From Amycolatopsis sp. 195334CR (GTDB lineage Bacteria > Actinomycetota > Actinomycetes > Mycobacteriales > Pseudonocardiaceae), in assembly GCF_017309385.1 (NCBI RefSeq), contig NZ_JAFJMJ010000002.1, positions 2,480,001-2,544,000 of the forward strand: DNA of 64,000 nt. Direction: 5' to 3'. The position numbers were made by a program, and so were the translations under genes. Positions 51,515-60,004 of the stretch are shown piece by piece; the first letter of the stretch is position 1; every line of letters starts with the position of its first letter. Under the pieces are notes generated by a model, which ran no database searches, was not told where the DNA came from, and was given only the letters and a program-made list of their open reading frames with translations.

Positions 51515-51664
51515 ATGAGCACGCCAATGGACCGCGACGCCGCCGACCGGATCAGCGCGGCCGCCGACCGGGATCCGGACTCGCCGACCGCGACCAGCGG
51601 GTTCGACGAAGCGATCACCCACCACCAGCAAGCCGCCGCCATCTGCCGGGAGACCGGCGTTTGA
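51515..51664 (+). pseudogene. NLR-type TPR fragment cut by a Tn3-type terminal repeat
   Basis: From an ATG at 51515 the frame has an unrelated start (MSTPMDRDAADRISAAADRD), then GFDEAITHHQQAAAICRETG, clearly one TPR unit of the plus-strand NLR family. It ends two codons later at a stop made by the Tn3-type repeat. This is debris of a fifth plus-type NLR gene. Confidence 0.6.
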
Positions 51665-51693
51665 GGAACATCGGAACGAAAACCAGCGCTAAG
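51656..51693 (+). repeat. Solitary Tn3-family terminal repeat
   Basis: 38 bp sharing tttgaggaacatcgg and gctaag with the transposon ends at 6609/13277, but with gaacgaaaac in the middle, the classical Tn3-type core. It belongs to a related, not identical, transposon. No partner repeat or transposase follows, so it marks a deleted element. Confidence 0.65.
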
Positions 51694-51797
51694 CGTTGAT
51701 CAAGGCTTGACCTGCTGTTTCTTGGGTTGACCGGGCTGGCTGCGGGCTGCTGAGGTTCGTCGCGGTTCCGCAAGCTCTCGGCGCATATCGGATGTGT

Positions 51798-54101
51798 CTA
51801 GTTCCCACCCGAGATCCTAATCCAGTGCGCCAGGGTGGTGCGGGTGATGAGGGTGTGAGGGTGGTCAGGGCCGAAAACCCGCTCCAGGTCGGTGAGCAGT
51901 TGCCCGGTTTCGGTGACGGCTCCCGCTGGGTCTCCGGCTTCTCCACGCCAGAAGGCGAGGTTGTTGCGGGTGATGAGGGTGTGAGGGTGGTCAGGGCCGA
52001 GAACCCGCTCCAGGTCGGTGAGCAGTTCCTCGTAGGCGGCCAATGCACCCGCCGGGTCCCCGGCTTCCCCACGCCACCGAGCAAGGTGGTTGCGGGTGGT
52101 GAGGGTGTCGGGGTGGTCAGGGCCGAAGACCCGCTCCAGGTCGGTGAGCAGTTGCTCGGTTTCGGTGACGGCTCCCGCTGGGTCCCCGGCTTCCCCACGC
52201 CACCGAGCAAGGTTGTTGCGGGTGGTGAGGGTGTGAGGGTGGTCGGGCCCCAGGACCCGGAGTCGGTCGGCGAGCAGTTCCTCGTAGGCGGCCAATGCAC
52301 CCGCCGGGTCCCCAGCTTCCCCACGCCAGGATGCAAGGTTGCTGCGGGTGGCGAGGGTGTCGGAGTGATCGGATCCGAGTCGGGTGGACGCCTGGTGATG
52401 TGAACGCATTGTGACTGTGAGGGCCCAGTGCAGCAGACCGGCAGTCCGGAGGCTGTGCGCGAGGCGAGACAGCACCGGGTGTCCCTCCGGTTGCCAGAGG
52501 TGGTCCTCGGCGGTGTCCTGCAGCGTGCTGGTGTTTGACCGCAGCGCCTGGGTCAGTTCCTGATCGGCCTCGAACTCCGGCCACGCATCCAAGAGCGCAT
52601 CTGCGACGGCTCGTGCGAGCTCGCCAACGGTGTCGGAGGGCAGCGCGTCACGCACGGCACGCTGGACTAAGGCGTGCACGCGGACCGCACGGTCGGGCTG
52701 AGCCGGGTCGAGGGAGAGCAGACTCAACCTGTGCAGAGCCTCCAGCCCGCCCAGCACATCGTCGGCGGTGATATCGCGCTCAAGCCGGATGGCGAGGTAG
52801 CGCGCGGTGGCGTTGGTAGTGAAGACCGCGGTCGGGATGCCAGCTGGGTCCAGCAGCGACGCCAGGTCAAGCACTGGCCGGGCGAGGCCGGCAGGGTCGA
52901 GCTGGTCGGCGGCCTCGATCGACAACGACCAGGTCGCGGCCACGGTCCGCCGGTGCTCGTCGGGCAGCTCCCGCTCTTTCGGGAACACGTCACCCAGCGT
53001 GACCCGCCGGTCAGTCAGCCGTGCACGGTAGTCTGCGCAGGTGAGCAAGGGTTTGTTGTTCAGGTAGGCGGCGGCTTGGGCCAGCGCCAGCGGCAAACAC
53101 TCCAGGTCCTGGGCGAGCCCGGCGAGGTCTTCGGTGCTTGTGTAGGCGTGGCCGGGGAGTTTCTCGGTCAGGTAGGCCAGAGCTTCGGCGGGGGTGAACA
53201 GGTCAACGTCGAGGACTTGCCGTCGGTCGCCGTGCAACGCGGCGTCGCGGCAGCGGGTCGTCACCACCACCTGCCCGACCGCCGAGTGCGGCGGCCACAA
53301 CCCAGCCAGATGAGCGGGGTCCTGCACGTCGTCGAGGACGATCAGCCACCGTTCGGAGGTTTCGGCCAGCCATTCCAGCAGTCGACGCCACGCCCGCTGC
53401 GGTGCGGCCGGGTCCATCCCGAGCAGCTCCACGGCGACTTCGGTGTAGCCGGCGGTGATGGCCTCACGGGTGCGGGCGGAGATCCACACCAGCAGCTTCA
53501 CCTGCCGCTGGTCCCACATAGTGTGGGCGTGGTCGGCGGCCAGCTGGGTCTTGCCCACCCCACCCAGCCCAGTCAGGACCGCTGCCGGCGTCGTGGTGGC
53601 GGCACCGGTGAGCACCGCGGTTCCGCCGTCCTCGACCGAGCGGGTCAGCGCCGCCGCGACCGCGCGGTGCTGGAACGCCCCTGCCCGGGGCGGTACCGAC
53701 CCGAACCGACGCCGCTGCCCCAGCGTAGGGGCGGCGTCGTCCTCGGCGGGTGGGCACGAGCCACGAGGCGCACCCTGCTCAAGGTCGCGGGTGAGACCTC
53801 CGTGCCGGTGTCGCCACTGATCGAGCAGCACGTCCTTCGGCGGCATCGTAAGCTTCTTGGCCTCACCGATCTGCACACACGCACTCACGAACGCCGCGAT
53901 CCGCTCCCACGCCGGAACCCGGACGAAGTCCCCGGTCAGCAACTTCGACACGGTCTGGGACACGAGCCAGATCGGATCCTGCTCCTGCAGCGCGGACAGC
54001 GTCGGCCCACCGGCCAGCGTGCGCAACTGCTTGAGCTCATCGACGAACCGAGCCCGCGGATCCGACCCCACCCTGGTGTCCCCTCCCCGATGCCTGTCCA
54101 C
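51798..54101 (-). CDS. HTH / NB-ARC / TPR STAND protein (copy 2)
   Basis: A 767-residue paralogue of the protein at 2044-4698 with the same order: XRE-like HTH (residues 15-100), NB-ARC with GLGGVGKTQLAADHAH, Walker B RWLIVLDD, VVVTTRCRDAAL and LECLPLALAQ, a winged helix with VHALVQRAV, and C-terminal TPRs. It has five 42-residue repeats instead of eight. The N-terminal HTH is the most divergent part, so the two copies may differ in their partners. The 38-residue peptide gene is divergent, 163 bases upstream. The stop lies about 100 bases from a Tn3-type terminal repeat. Confidence 0.85.
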   Translation of the reverse strand: MDRHRGGDTRVGSDPRARFVDELKQLRTLAGGPTLSALQEQDPIWLVSQTVSKLLTGDFVRVPAWERIAAFVSACVQIGEAKKLTMPPKDVLLDQWRHRHGGLTRDLEQGAPRGSCPPAEDDAAPTLGQRRRFGSVPPRAGAFQHRAVAAALTRSVEDGGTAVLTGAATTTPAAVLTGLGGVGKTQLAADHAHTMWDQRQVKLLVWISARTREAITAGYTEVAVELLGMDPAAPQRAWRRLLEWLAETSERWLIVLDDVQDPAHLAGLWPPHSAVGQVVVTTRCRDAALHGDRRQVLDVDLFTPAEALAYLTEKLPGHAYTSTEDLAGLAQDLECLPLALAQAAAYLNNKPLLTCADYRARLTDRRVTLGDVFPKERELPDEHRRTVAATWSLSIEAADQLDPAGLARPVLDLASLLDPAGIPTAVFTTNATARYLAIRLERDITADDVLGGLEALHRLSLLSLDPAQPDRAVRVHALVQRAVRDALPSDTVGELARAVADALLDAWPEFEADQELTQALRSNTSTLQDTAEDHLWQPEGHPVLSRLAHSLRTAGLLHWALTVTMRSHHQASTRLGSDHSDTLATRSNLASWRGEAGDPAGALAAYEELLADRLRVLGPDHPHTLTTRNNLARWRGEAGDPAGAVTETEQLLTDLERVFGPDHPDTLTTRNHLARWRGEAGDPAGALAAYEELLTDLERVLGPDHPHTLITRNNLAFWRGEAGDPAGAVTETGQLLTDLERVFGPDHPHTLITRTTLAHWIRISGGN

Positions 54102-54264
54102 GATTCACCCGGCTCAAGCCCCGGGAAAACCACCTCGACCAGCGAAAAGCAGTACGGAGCACCCCGCCTTCACCCGAAACACCCGGCAGAGCAGCACCGC
54201 CGCCCATTGTGGTCACCAGCAGGCCTGCCCCGCGCACCACCTCTCGACCACGAAGGAGCACACC

Positions 54265-54381
54265 ATGCCCCGCACCCGTCACCACCGACCTCGCCCGCTC
54301 ATCCGCACCGTCCTCGGCGGAATCGTCTCCGGGATCACCCGCGCCCTGCTCGACTGGCTCATGCGCACCTTCCACCTCTAA
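54265..54381 (+). CDS. 38-residue basic amphipathic peptide (copy 2)
   Basis: ATG seven to eight bases after AAGGAG. The product starts MPRTRHHRPRPLIRTVLGG and ends LLDWLMRTFHL; it differs from the copy at 4893 at three positions, all conservative or near so (I/T, T/A, L/M). The same hairpin follows the stop. The conservation covers ribosome site, frame and terminator, whereas the DNA beyond soon diverges, which supports a functional gene kept with the STAND gene. Confidence 0.65.
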   Translation: MPRTRHHRPRPLIRTVLGGIVSGITRALLDWLMRTFHL

Positions 54382-54393
54382 CCGGTAGACGAC

Positions 54394-54432
54394 GCGGCGG
54401 GCCGCTCTCACGTTACGGAGACGGCCGGCCGC
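54394..54432 (+). terminator. GC hairpin after the second 38-residue peptide gene
   Basis: gcggcgggccg and cggccggccgc, an 11-bp stem with one mismatch; the counterpart of the hairpin at 5022-5060. Confidence 0.55.
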
Positions 54433-54533
54433 GTCCGTCAGTTCGCGCATCGCACGGGCGGCGGATCAGCACGCGACGACCCGGTGCTCGACATCGTCGA
54501 AGAGGACGTGGTCCTCGACGCGGAGCAGCTGGC

Positions 54534-54730
54534 TCACCTGGTCGCCGCCGTCACCATCGAGGTCGAGTCCATCCGAACGTCGAGGTCGGTAGCGCAGGGT
54601 CCCGGTCCACAGCAGGTGGAACACGGCCGGAAGCATGGCGATCGGGCCGTCGACCATCGCGACGCCCGCGGCGAACCGGGCCCGAGCTGGGTGAAGGCCT
54701 CGCGCCGCGGTGCGGCCAGCTCAGGCCGGT
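54534..54730 (-). pseudogene. TnsA-like C-terminal fragment
   Basis: The minus strand reads AMVDGPIAMLPAVFHLLWTG and then, one frame over, TDLDVRMDSTSMV before a stop at 54534. LPAVFHLLW followed by L..DL is the typical end of actinobacterial TnsA-like proteins. The rest of the gene is not recognisable. Confidence 0.45.
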
Positions 54731-55065
54731 GGCAGCAGCGTCAGCCGGCTGCTCTCCGACGCCAGCCCGAGGGTTGCCTCGGCGGCTACCGCCTCCGACC
54801 CGCTGTCGCGGCCGGTGCGGGCTCGCCCATCGCTGCCCGAGGACGGCCCGATCATGCAGCCGGCGAGCGTCAGCCACGACCCAGCAGATTCGGCTGCTCG
54901 ACTGCACCGCCATCACCCTCACCCCGGACCAGCAGAGCGACCTCGCCGCCGAAGCACGCGCCCACACGGTGCAGCGGCCCGCCGCCCGCCACCGTGTGAT
55001 CACCCGCCTGGGCACCTCCCAGCGCCCAGCACAGCTTCCACGCCACCGCGAGGATACTGACCGGC
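54731..55065. other. Degenerate stretch without a supported gene
   Basis: Possibly further remains of the TnsA-like gene. No intact frame or repeat recognised. Confidence 0.35.
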
Positions 55066-55866
55066 GTGGCGCTCACCGCATCGTATGGACCGGACGACCA
55101 GGTCGTCGACCTGACGCTGCCCGACCTCGGCATCGGTCTGTCCTTCGAGAACATGGCCCACGGCGACGCCCGCTTGCGCTGCCGCTTCTGCCCCGCCGAT
55201 CTACGGGCGGCGGTCACAGCGCGTGGGAACAGGTACTTCGCCCACCCGGCCGCAACCCGGTGCCCGTTCGCCGACGACAGCGCCGAGTACCTCGACCTGG
55301 CGGCCGCGCTCACCCGGAGCAGCCGCGCCGGCGGCTGGCACACCGAGCCCGAACACCGTGCCGAGAACCGGGTCGCCGACGTCCTGTCCACCGCCGCGGA
55401 CGGGTGCCGGATCGCGTGGATGATCCAGCGCGACCGCCAAACTCCGGAGCAGGCCGCCGACCGTTCCGGCAGCTACCGGCGCGAGGGCGTCGAGTGCGTC
55501 TGGATCGCGGTCGGTGACGAGGACGCCGCCTGGCACCGGCCCCACGGCGCGCTCGTGACCACCCCGGTCCACCCGGGCACCGGTCGCCGCGGCTGGACCG
55601 TCATCTCCGGCTGCCGCAAACACCACGTCACCACCGTGGACGGCGCCGAGCGCGGCAGCTGGGCCGACGTCGGCCAGCCACTCGAACTCGATGCGATCGC
55701 CCGCGAGATTCTGCGCGGACGCCTTGTCCCCTATCCGCAGCACCGGTACGGAGGCCTTCCGTGGTGGTGGGTCCGGGTCGACGAACGCGCCCACGCGCAC
55801 CGGAGGGGAACCGGCGTCGAGGACGTTCGTGCCGAGCGGGTTCGTTCGGCACGAACCCGGCGATAA
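55066..55866 (+). CDS. CoiA-like competence/nuclease family protein
   Basis: A 266-residue protein. LRCRFCPADLRAAVTARGNR followed by YFAHPAATRCPF is the CxxC zinc-like and HFAH pattern of CoiA-type proteins. TEPEHRAENRVADVLSTAAD follows, with acidic residues placed as in the nuclease core. CoiA-like proteins act on DNA in transformation or are used in defence islands; which applies here is unknown. The last 30 residues are basic. The gene ends close to a minus-strand gene remnant. Confidence 0.55.
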   Translation: MALTASYGPDDQVVDLTLPDLGIGLSFENMAHGDARLRCRFCPADLRAAVTARGNRYFAHPAATRCPFADDSAEYLDLAAALTRSSRAGGWHTEPEHRAENRVADVLSTAADGCRIAWMIQRDRQTPEQAADRSGSYRREGVECVWIAVGDEDAAWHRPHGALVTTPVHPGTGRRGWTVISGCRKHHVTTVDGAERGSWADVGQPLELDAIAREILRGRLVPYPQHRYGGLPWWWVRVDERAHAHRRGTGVEDVRAERVRSARTRR

Positions 55867-55876
55867 GCGGGTGGTT

Positions 55877-56230
55877 CAGTCCACCGCGTCGTCGATGGCC
55901 GTCGGGACGGTCGCGTGTGCCGGCTGTGCGAAGCCTTCGGTGACGAGGGTGAAGCGGTGCAGGCGTTCGTCCTCGTGTCCTTGGTAGTTCTGGATCTTGC
56001 CGTCGTCGTGACGTCGCGGGTCGACACGGGCTTCCAGGAGCCCGAAGCTGTTGAGCAGGGTGTGTGCCTCGTAGGCATCCCGGTTGAGGCCGAACTCGTG
56101 GACCCGCGCGGCGCCTTCGATCCTGACCTGGGAGTCCAGGCCGAGTGAGGGGGCCCGGCCGAAGCTGACTCCGAGCCGGAGCGGACGAAGAACCTCTCGC
56201 CAGCTCGCCGGAGCGGAGAGACCCGGTGAG
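55877..56230 (-). pseudogene. C-terminal fragment of an unknown protein
   Basis: A minus-strand frame without any start reads SWREVLRPLRLGVSFGRAPS, ARVHEFGLNRDAYEAHTLLN and SFGLLEARVDPRRHDDGKIQ, ending at 55877. The codon use and amino-acid mix are convincing. Its 5' part was replaced where the gene at 56226 begins. Family not recognised. Confidence 0.4.
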
Positions 56231-57035
56231 CCCCGCGCAGCAGAAGCGGCTCCCGGAGGACGGCGGGCCGGCCGTCAAGTTCGCCCAGGCCTTGCGTGAC
56301 GCGCGCGATGCAGCCGGGATCGCCACGGACAGCGACCTGGCGGCCAAGGCGAACTTCAGCAAGAGCGCGATCAGCAAGGCGCTCAACGGCAGAGCGCTAC
56401 CGTCCGCTGCGATCGTGAAAGCCTTGGCCAAAGCCTTTGACGACGAACCCGAACCCTGGCTGCAGCGGCTGGCAGACGCACACGCCGCCCAGAAGAACGC
56501 CCCAGCAACCACCACGAGCGCCGCGGATGAACACCTCAGCAGCAAGCAGGCTGATGGTTGTTTCTGGTGGGTTCTCGGCGTGCTCGCGGGACTGGCCGGA
56601 CTGGGTGCCTTACTGACGTTCCTGGCCCCGGAGAAGACAGGGGCGTTGGAATGGGCCAGCGGCACACCAGTGTCCAACCAGGGGAAGCCACACGAGGGCT
56701 TGGGCAAGCCGGATCACCAGAGCTGGAGTTGGCAGGAAATCACCCCCAACTCCACCATCAGCACGAACTTCGCGACCGCCCCTCGATCAGCGGCAATCAA
56801 AACGCTTGGTGGGCAGTTAGCCCTCGCGCAGGGTTGCGACGCGATGATCGCGTGGACCATTCAGGCAGACGGCGTAATCGTCGCTACCGGCGTGCTCGGC
56901 TTGGCGACGGCCGATCGGCTGCATGTTCCGTTGCACGGATTGACGGAAACGATCAACATTACTGCGACACGACAGGACAACGCCACGTGCGCGACTTCCT
57001 TGACCTGGACCGACGAAATTCAGTTCCGAGCTTGA
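56226..57035 (+). CDS. XRE-HTH protein with a membrane helix and exported domain
   Basis: A 269-residue protein from a GTG at 56226. Residues 15-75 form an HTH (DSDLAAKANFSKSAISKALN), residues about 115-135 a membrane helix (WWVLGVLAGLAGLGALLTFL), and the rest a beta-rich domain (QLALAQGCDAMIAWTIQADG). Cytoplasmic DNA-binding plus extracellular domain suggests a one-component membrane sensor. The third-base composition of the C-terminal part is a little lower in GC. Confidence 0.65.
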   Translation: MSPAQQKRLPEDGGPAVKFAQALRDARDAAGIATDSDLAAKANFSKSAISKALNGRALPSAAIVKALAKAFDDEPEPWLQRLADAHAAQKNAPATTTSAADEHLSSKQADGCFWWVLGVLAGLAGLGALLTFLAPEKTGALEWASGTPVSNQGKPHEGLGKPDHQSWSWQEITPNSTISTNFATAPRSAAIKTLGGQLALAQGCDAMIAWTIQADGVIVATGVLGLATADRLHVPLHGLTETINITATRQDNATCATSLTWTDEIQFRA

Positions 57036-57159
57036 TGATCGTTCGAGCGCTGACCCGGGTGTTGCTGCGGGGCGTACTCCCGGCGTGGCCGCCTGCCGGG
57101 CACGGCGCCCGGCGGCAGCCGGTCTCGACCTCAACCCCGTGCCGTCCCCACTCCCGTGC

Positions 57160-57310
57160 TCGCGCGGCCCATCGAACACCACGTGCTCACCATGCCCGCC
57201 CCCGTGATCGCCGACGCCCTCGGCTACCACGCCGTCACCACCACCAAAATCGCCACGAGAGCCGGAACACCTGGAAACGCTACGCCCCAGGCATCACGAT
57301 AAGGCCTAAA
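57160..57310 (+). pseudogene. Tyrosine-recombinase-like C-terminal fragment
   Basis: The plus strand reads HHVLTMPAPVIADALGYHAV followed, after a frame change, by NTWKRYAPG. PAPV-x-ADALGYH...TW-x-RYAPG is a typical C-terminal segment of actinomycete integrase/recombinase proteins. It is only about 50 codons and frameshifted. Confidence 0.35.
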
Positions 57311-57354
57311 CGCACGGTACTGTCGACGTCTTGTGCAGGCGAAAGGACGCTCTC

Positions 57355-59889
57355 GTGCCGTTGGACTGGAATAGGATCGGCTCGACCGGCCAGCAGCTGC
57401 TCGTGCAGCCGCGGGACATCTTCGCGGCGCTGCCGAACAAGCCGTTCTCCTACCTGCGCCAGGAACAGGGCGAGGTGCTGGAGGGCTGGTTCGCCCGCAA
57501 GGACGACCGCGACGTGGTGATCAAGCAGAACACCGGCGGCGGCAAGACCGTGGTGGGCCTGCTGATCGCGCAGAGCACCCTCAACGAGGGCATAGGGAAG
57601 GCCGTATACCTCGCCCCCGACACCTACCTCGCGGCGCGGGTGCGCGAGGAGGCGGCGCGGCTGGGGTTGCCGACCGCGGAGCGGCACGACGCCCCGAGCT
57701 TCCTGGCCGGCCGCGCCATCCTGATCACCACCTTCCACAAACTCATCAACGGCCAGTCCGTCTTTGGCATCGCCGGCGGCCAGCGCACCCCGCTCGACCT
57801 CGGTGTCGTGGTCGTCGACGACGCGCACGCCGCGCTCGCCACGACCGAGGGGCAGTTCCGGCTGACAATCCCGATCGGGCACGAGGCGTTCTACCCGCTG
57901 TTCGACCTGTTCGCCGACGACTTGAAAGAGCAGAACCGCAAGGCGACCTTCGACATCACCGAAGGCGACGTCACCGCGGCGGTGCGGGTGCCGTTCTGGG
58001 CGTGGGCGAACAAGTTCGACGAGGTCTGGAAGATCCTCTACCCGTTCGGGGCCGCGCGGGACGAGGCGTTCAAGTTCGCGTGGCCGCTGATCGCCGACTG
58101 CCTGCAGCTGTGCACCGTCATGGTCAGCAGCCGCGGCATCGAGATCCAGCCGCCATGCCCGCCGATCGACAAGATCCCCTCGTTCGTCGGCGCCCGCCGA
58201 CGGGTCTACCTCACCGCGACCCTGTCCGACGACAGCGTGCTGGTCACCAATCTCAAGGCCGACCCGAAGAACCTCGAGCACGTCGTCACGCCGGGCAGCG
58301 CTGCCGACCTCGGCGACCGCCTGGTGCTCGCGCCGGTCCAGCTCAACCCGAACCTCAGCGACGACGCCGTCCGGACGCTGGCCAAGCAGTTCTCCCTCGG
58401 CGACCGCGACGGCGACGGCAACCCGGAAACTCGGCCGGTCAACGTCGTGGTGCTCGTGCCCAGTAGCGCGCAGGCCAACCTGTGGCGGGGCCTGGCCGAC
58501 CGGATCCACTACGTCGGCGACCTCGAAGCCGGCGTCGCCGAACTGCGCGCCCGGCACGTCGGCCTAGTCGTCCTGGTTAACAAGTACGACGGCATAGACC
58601 TGCCCGGCACCGCCTGCGAAATGCTGGTCATCGACGGCATCCCCCGGCCGATGTCGGCCGCAGACCGTCGCGAAGCCGCCGCGCTGATCGACAGCCCCAC
58701 CCGACGCGCCCGCGACGCCCAGCGCATCGAACAGGGCATGGGCCGCGGCGTCCGCGACGTCGGGGATCGCTGCGCGGTGCTGCTGCTCGGCGCCGGGCTG
58801 GCCATGGCCGTGCACGACAACGCCTGGCTGGAGCTGTTCTCCCCTGCCACCCACGCGCAGCTGGAGCTCAGTCGCGACGTCGCCCTCCAGCTCTACGGCC
58901 AGGGCCTTGACGGGATCCGCAGTGCCCTGTCGGTCTGTCTGGACCGCGACCCGCAGTGGGTGCAACGCAGCCGATTCGCGTTGGCCTCGGTGCGCTACCG
59001 CAACGCCGGCGCCGTCCGGCCGGAAGCGGCTGCCGCCCGCGACGCGTTCGACCTCGCCGTAGCCGGGCAGACCTCCCAGGCCGCCGACCGGCTGCAGACC
59101 GCGATCAACGGCCTCACCGACCCCGCGCTGCGCGGCTGGGTCCGCGAGCAGAAGGCCGGCTACCTGCACTTCACCGATCCCAATCTGGCGCAGCAGCAGC
59201 TCGGCGCCGCGATCCGGGACAACCCGGGCGTGCTACGCCCCACCGTCGCCGTCAACGTCCGCCTGACCCGCCCGGCCGCCGTGCAGGCCCGCACCGCCGC
59301 GGGGTACCTGGGCGCCACCTACGCCGACAGCACCGCGCTGGTGCTCGGGGTCCGCACGGTGCTCGACGAGATCGTGTGGGACGAGGAACGTACCGACCAG
59401 GCCGAAGCCGCCTGGGAGAAGCTCGGGCTGCACCTGGGATTCGGCAGCACTCGCCCGGAGCGGCTCTACAACACCGGCCCGGACAACCTGTGGACGCTCA
59501 CCCCGACCAGCAACGCGGTCATCGAGCTGAAGACCGGCGTCGAACTTACTTGCACTGGCATCGCGAAGAAGGACGCCGACCAGCTGCGCGGCGCAGTGCA
59601 GTGGAACACCGACGCCTACGGTGCCGTCGCCGCGGTGCCGGTCATGGTCCACCCGGTCGACGTGTACGACGCGAGGGCGATCGCGGTTCCGCAGATGCGG
59701 GTCATCACCCCGGCCAAGCTCGAAGAGTTCAAGACCGCTGTCGTCGCGTTCACCACCGCTCTGACACAGGGACAGAACCTCTGGGGCGAAGAGCAGGCCG
59801 TGGCGACTCAGCTGGCGTATCAGAAGCTCACTGGCGACCGGATCATCGGCACCTATTCGGTGGCCGCGCGCGGCCCTGGCCGAGGGTGA
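57355..59889 (+). CDS. DEAD/DEAH-type helicase with a C-terminal PD-(D/E)xK-like nuclease motif
   Basis: An 844-residue protein from the GTG at 57355, preceded by GAAAGGA. The N-terminal helicase has a Q-tip IKQNTGGGKTVVGLLIAQS (P-loop 59-65), VVVVDDAHAAL in place of DEAH (155-158), a TAT-like VYLTATL and, in the second RecA domain, RIEQGMGRGVRD (motif VI). Near the C-terminus GPDNLW...VIELKTG (about 707-728) with KKDADQLRG looks like a PD-(D/E)xK nuclease core. Helicase-nuclease proteins of this size are common in phage-defence islands. The last residues (SVAARGPGRG) are read from the remnant of the NLR effector gene, so the original C-terminus was replaced by recombination. Confidence 0.75.
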   Translation: MPLDWNRIGSTGQQLLVQPRDIFAALPNKPFSYLRQEQGEVLEGWFARKDDRDVVIKQNTGGGKTVVGLLIAQSTLNEGIGKAVYLAPDTYLAARVREEAARLGLPTAERHDAPSFLAGRAILITTFHKLINGQSVFGIAGGQRTPLDLGVVVVDDAHAALATTEGQFRLTIPIGHEAFYPLFDLFADDLKEQNRKATFDITEGDVTAAVRVPFWAWANKFDEVWKILYPFGAARDEAFKFAWPLIADCLQLCTVMVSSRGIEIQPPCPPIDKIPSFVGARRRVYLTATLSDDSVLVTNLKADPKNLEHVVTPGSAADLGDRLVLAPVQLNPNLSDDAVRTLAKQFSLGDRDGDGNPETRPVNVVVLVPSSAQANLWRGLADRIHYVGDLEAGVAELRARHVGLVVLVNKYDGIDLPGTACEMLVIDGIPRPMSAADRREAAALIDSPTRRARDAQRIEQGMGRGVRDVGDRCAVLLLGAGLAMAVHDNAWLELFSPATHAQLELSRDVALQLYGQGLDGIRSALSVCLDRDPQWVQRSRFALASVRYRNAGAVRPEAAAARDAFDLAVAGQTSQAADRLQTAINGLTDPALRGWVREQKAGYLHFTDPNLAQQQLGAAIRDNPGVLRPTVAVNVRLTRPAAVQARTAAGYLGATYADSTALVLGVRTVLDEIVWDEERTDQAEAAWEKLGLHLGFGSTRPERLYNTGPDNLWTLTPTSNAVIELKTGVELTCTGIAKKDADQLRGAVQWNTDAYGAVAAVPVMVHPVDVYDARAIAVPQMRVITPAKLEEFKTAVVAFTTALTQGQNLWGEEQAVATQLAYQKLTGDRIIGTYSVAARGPGRG

Positions 59890-60004
59890 ACCTGATGCTC
59901 CGGCGGCGTCTCCAGGTGCGAGTGACGTGTCGATGCGGGCGGAGGCCACCGGTGACGCCCGGCCCTATCAGGCTGGTGGCGACATGACCATCAACGACCG
60001 ATGA
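59868..60004 (+). pseudogene. Remnant of the NLR-linked membrane effector (locus c), motif retained
   Basis: From the helicase end to 60004 the DNA matches the last 45 codons of the effector at 62564-62914, in another frame than the helicase. It reads ALAEGEPDAPAASPGASDVS and ends ARPYQAGGDMTINDR, with the stop overlapping the NLR start by ATGA. The two membrane helices and the start are lost. A short peptide could begin at the ATG at 59933 (23 codons). Confidence 0.6.
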
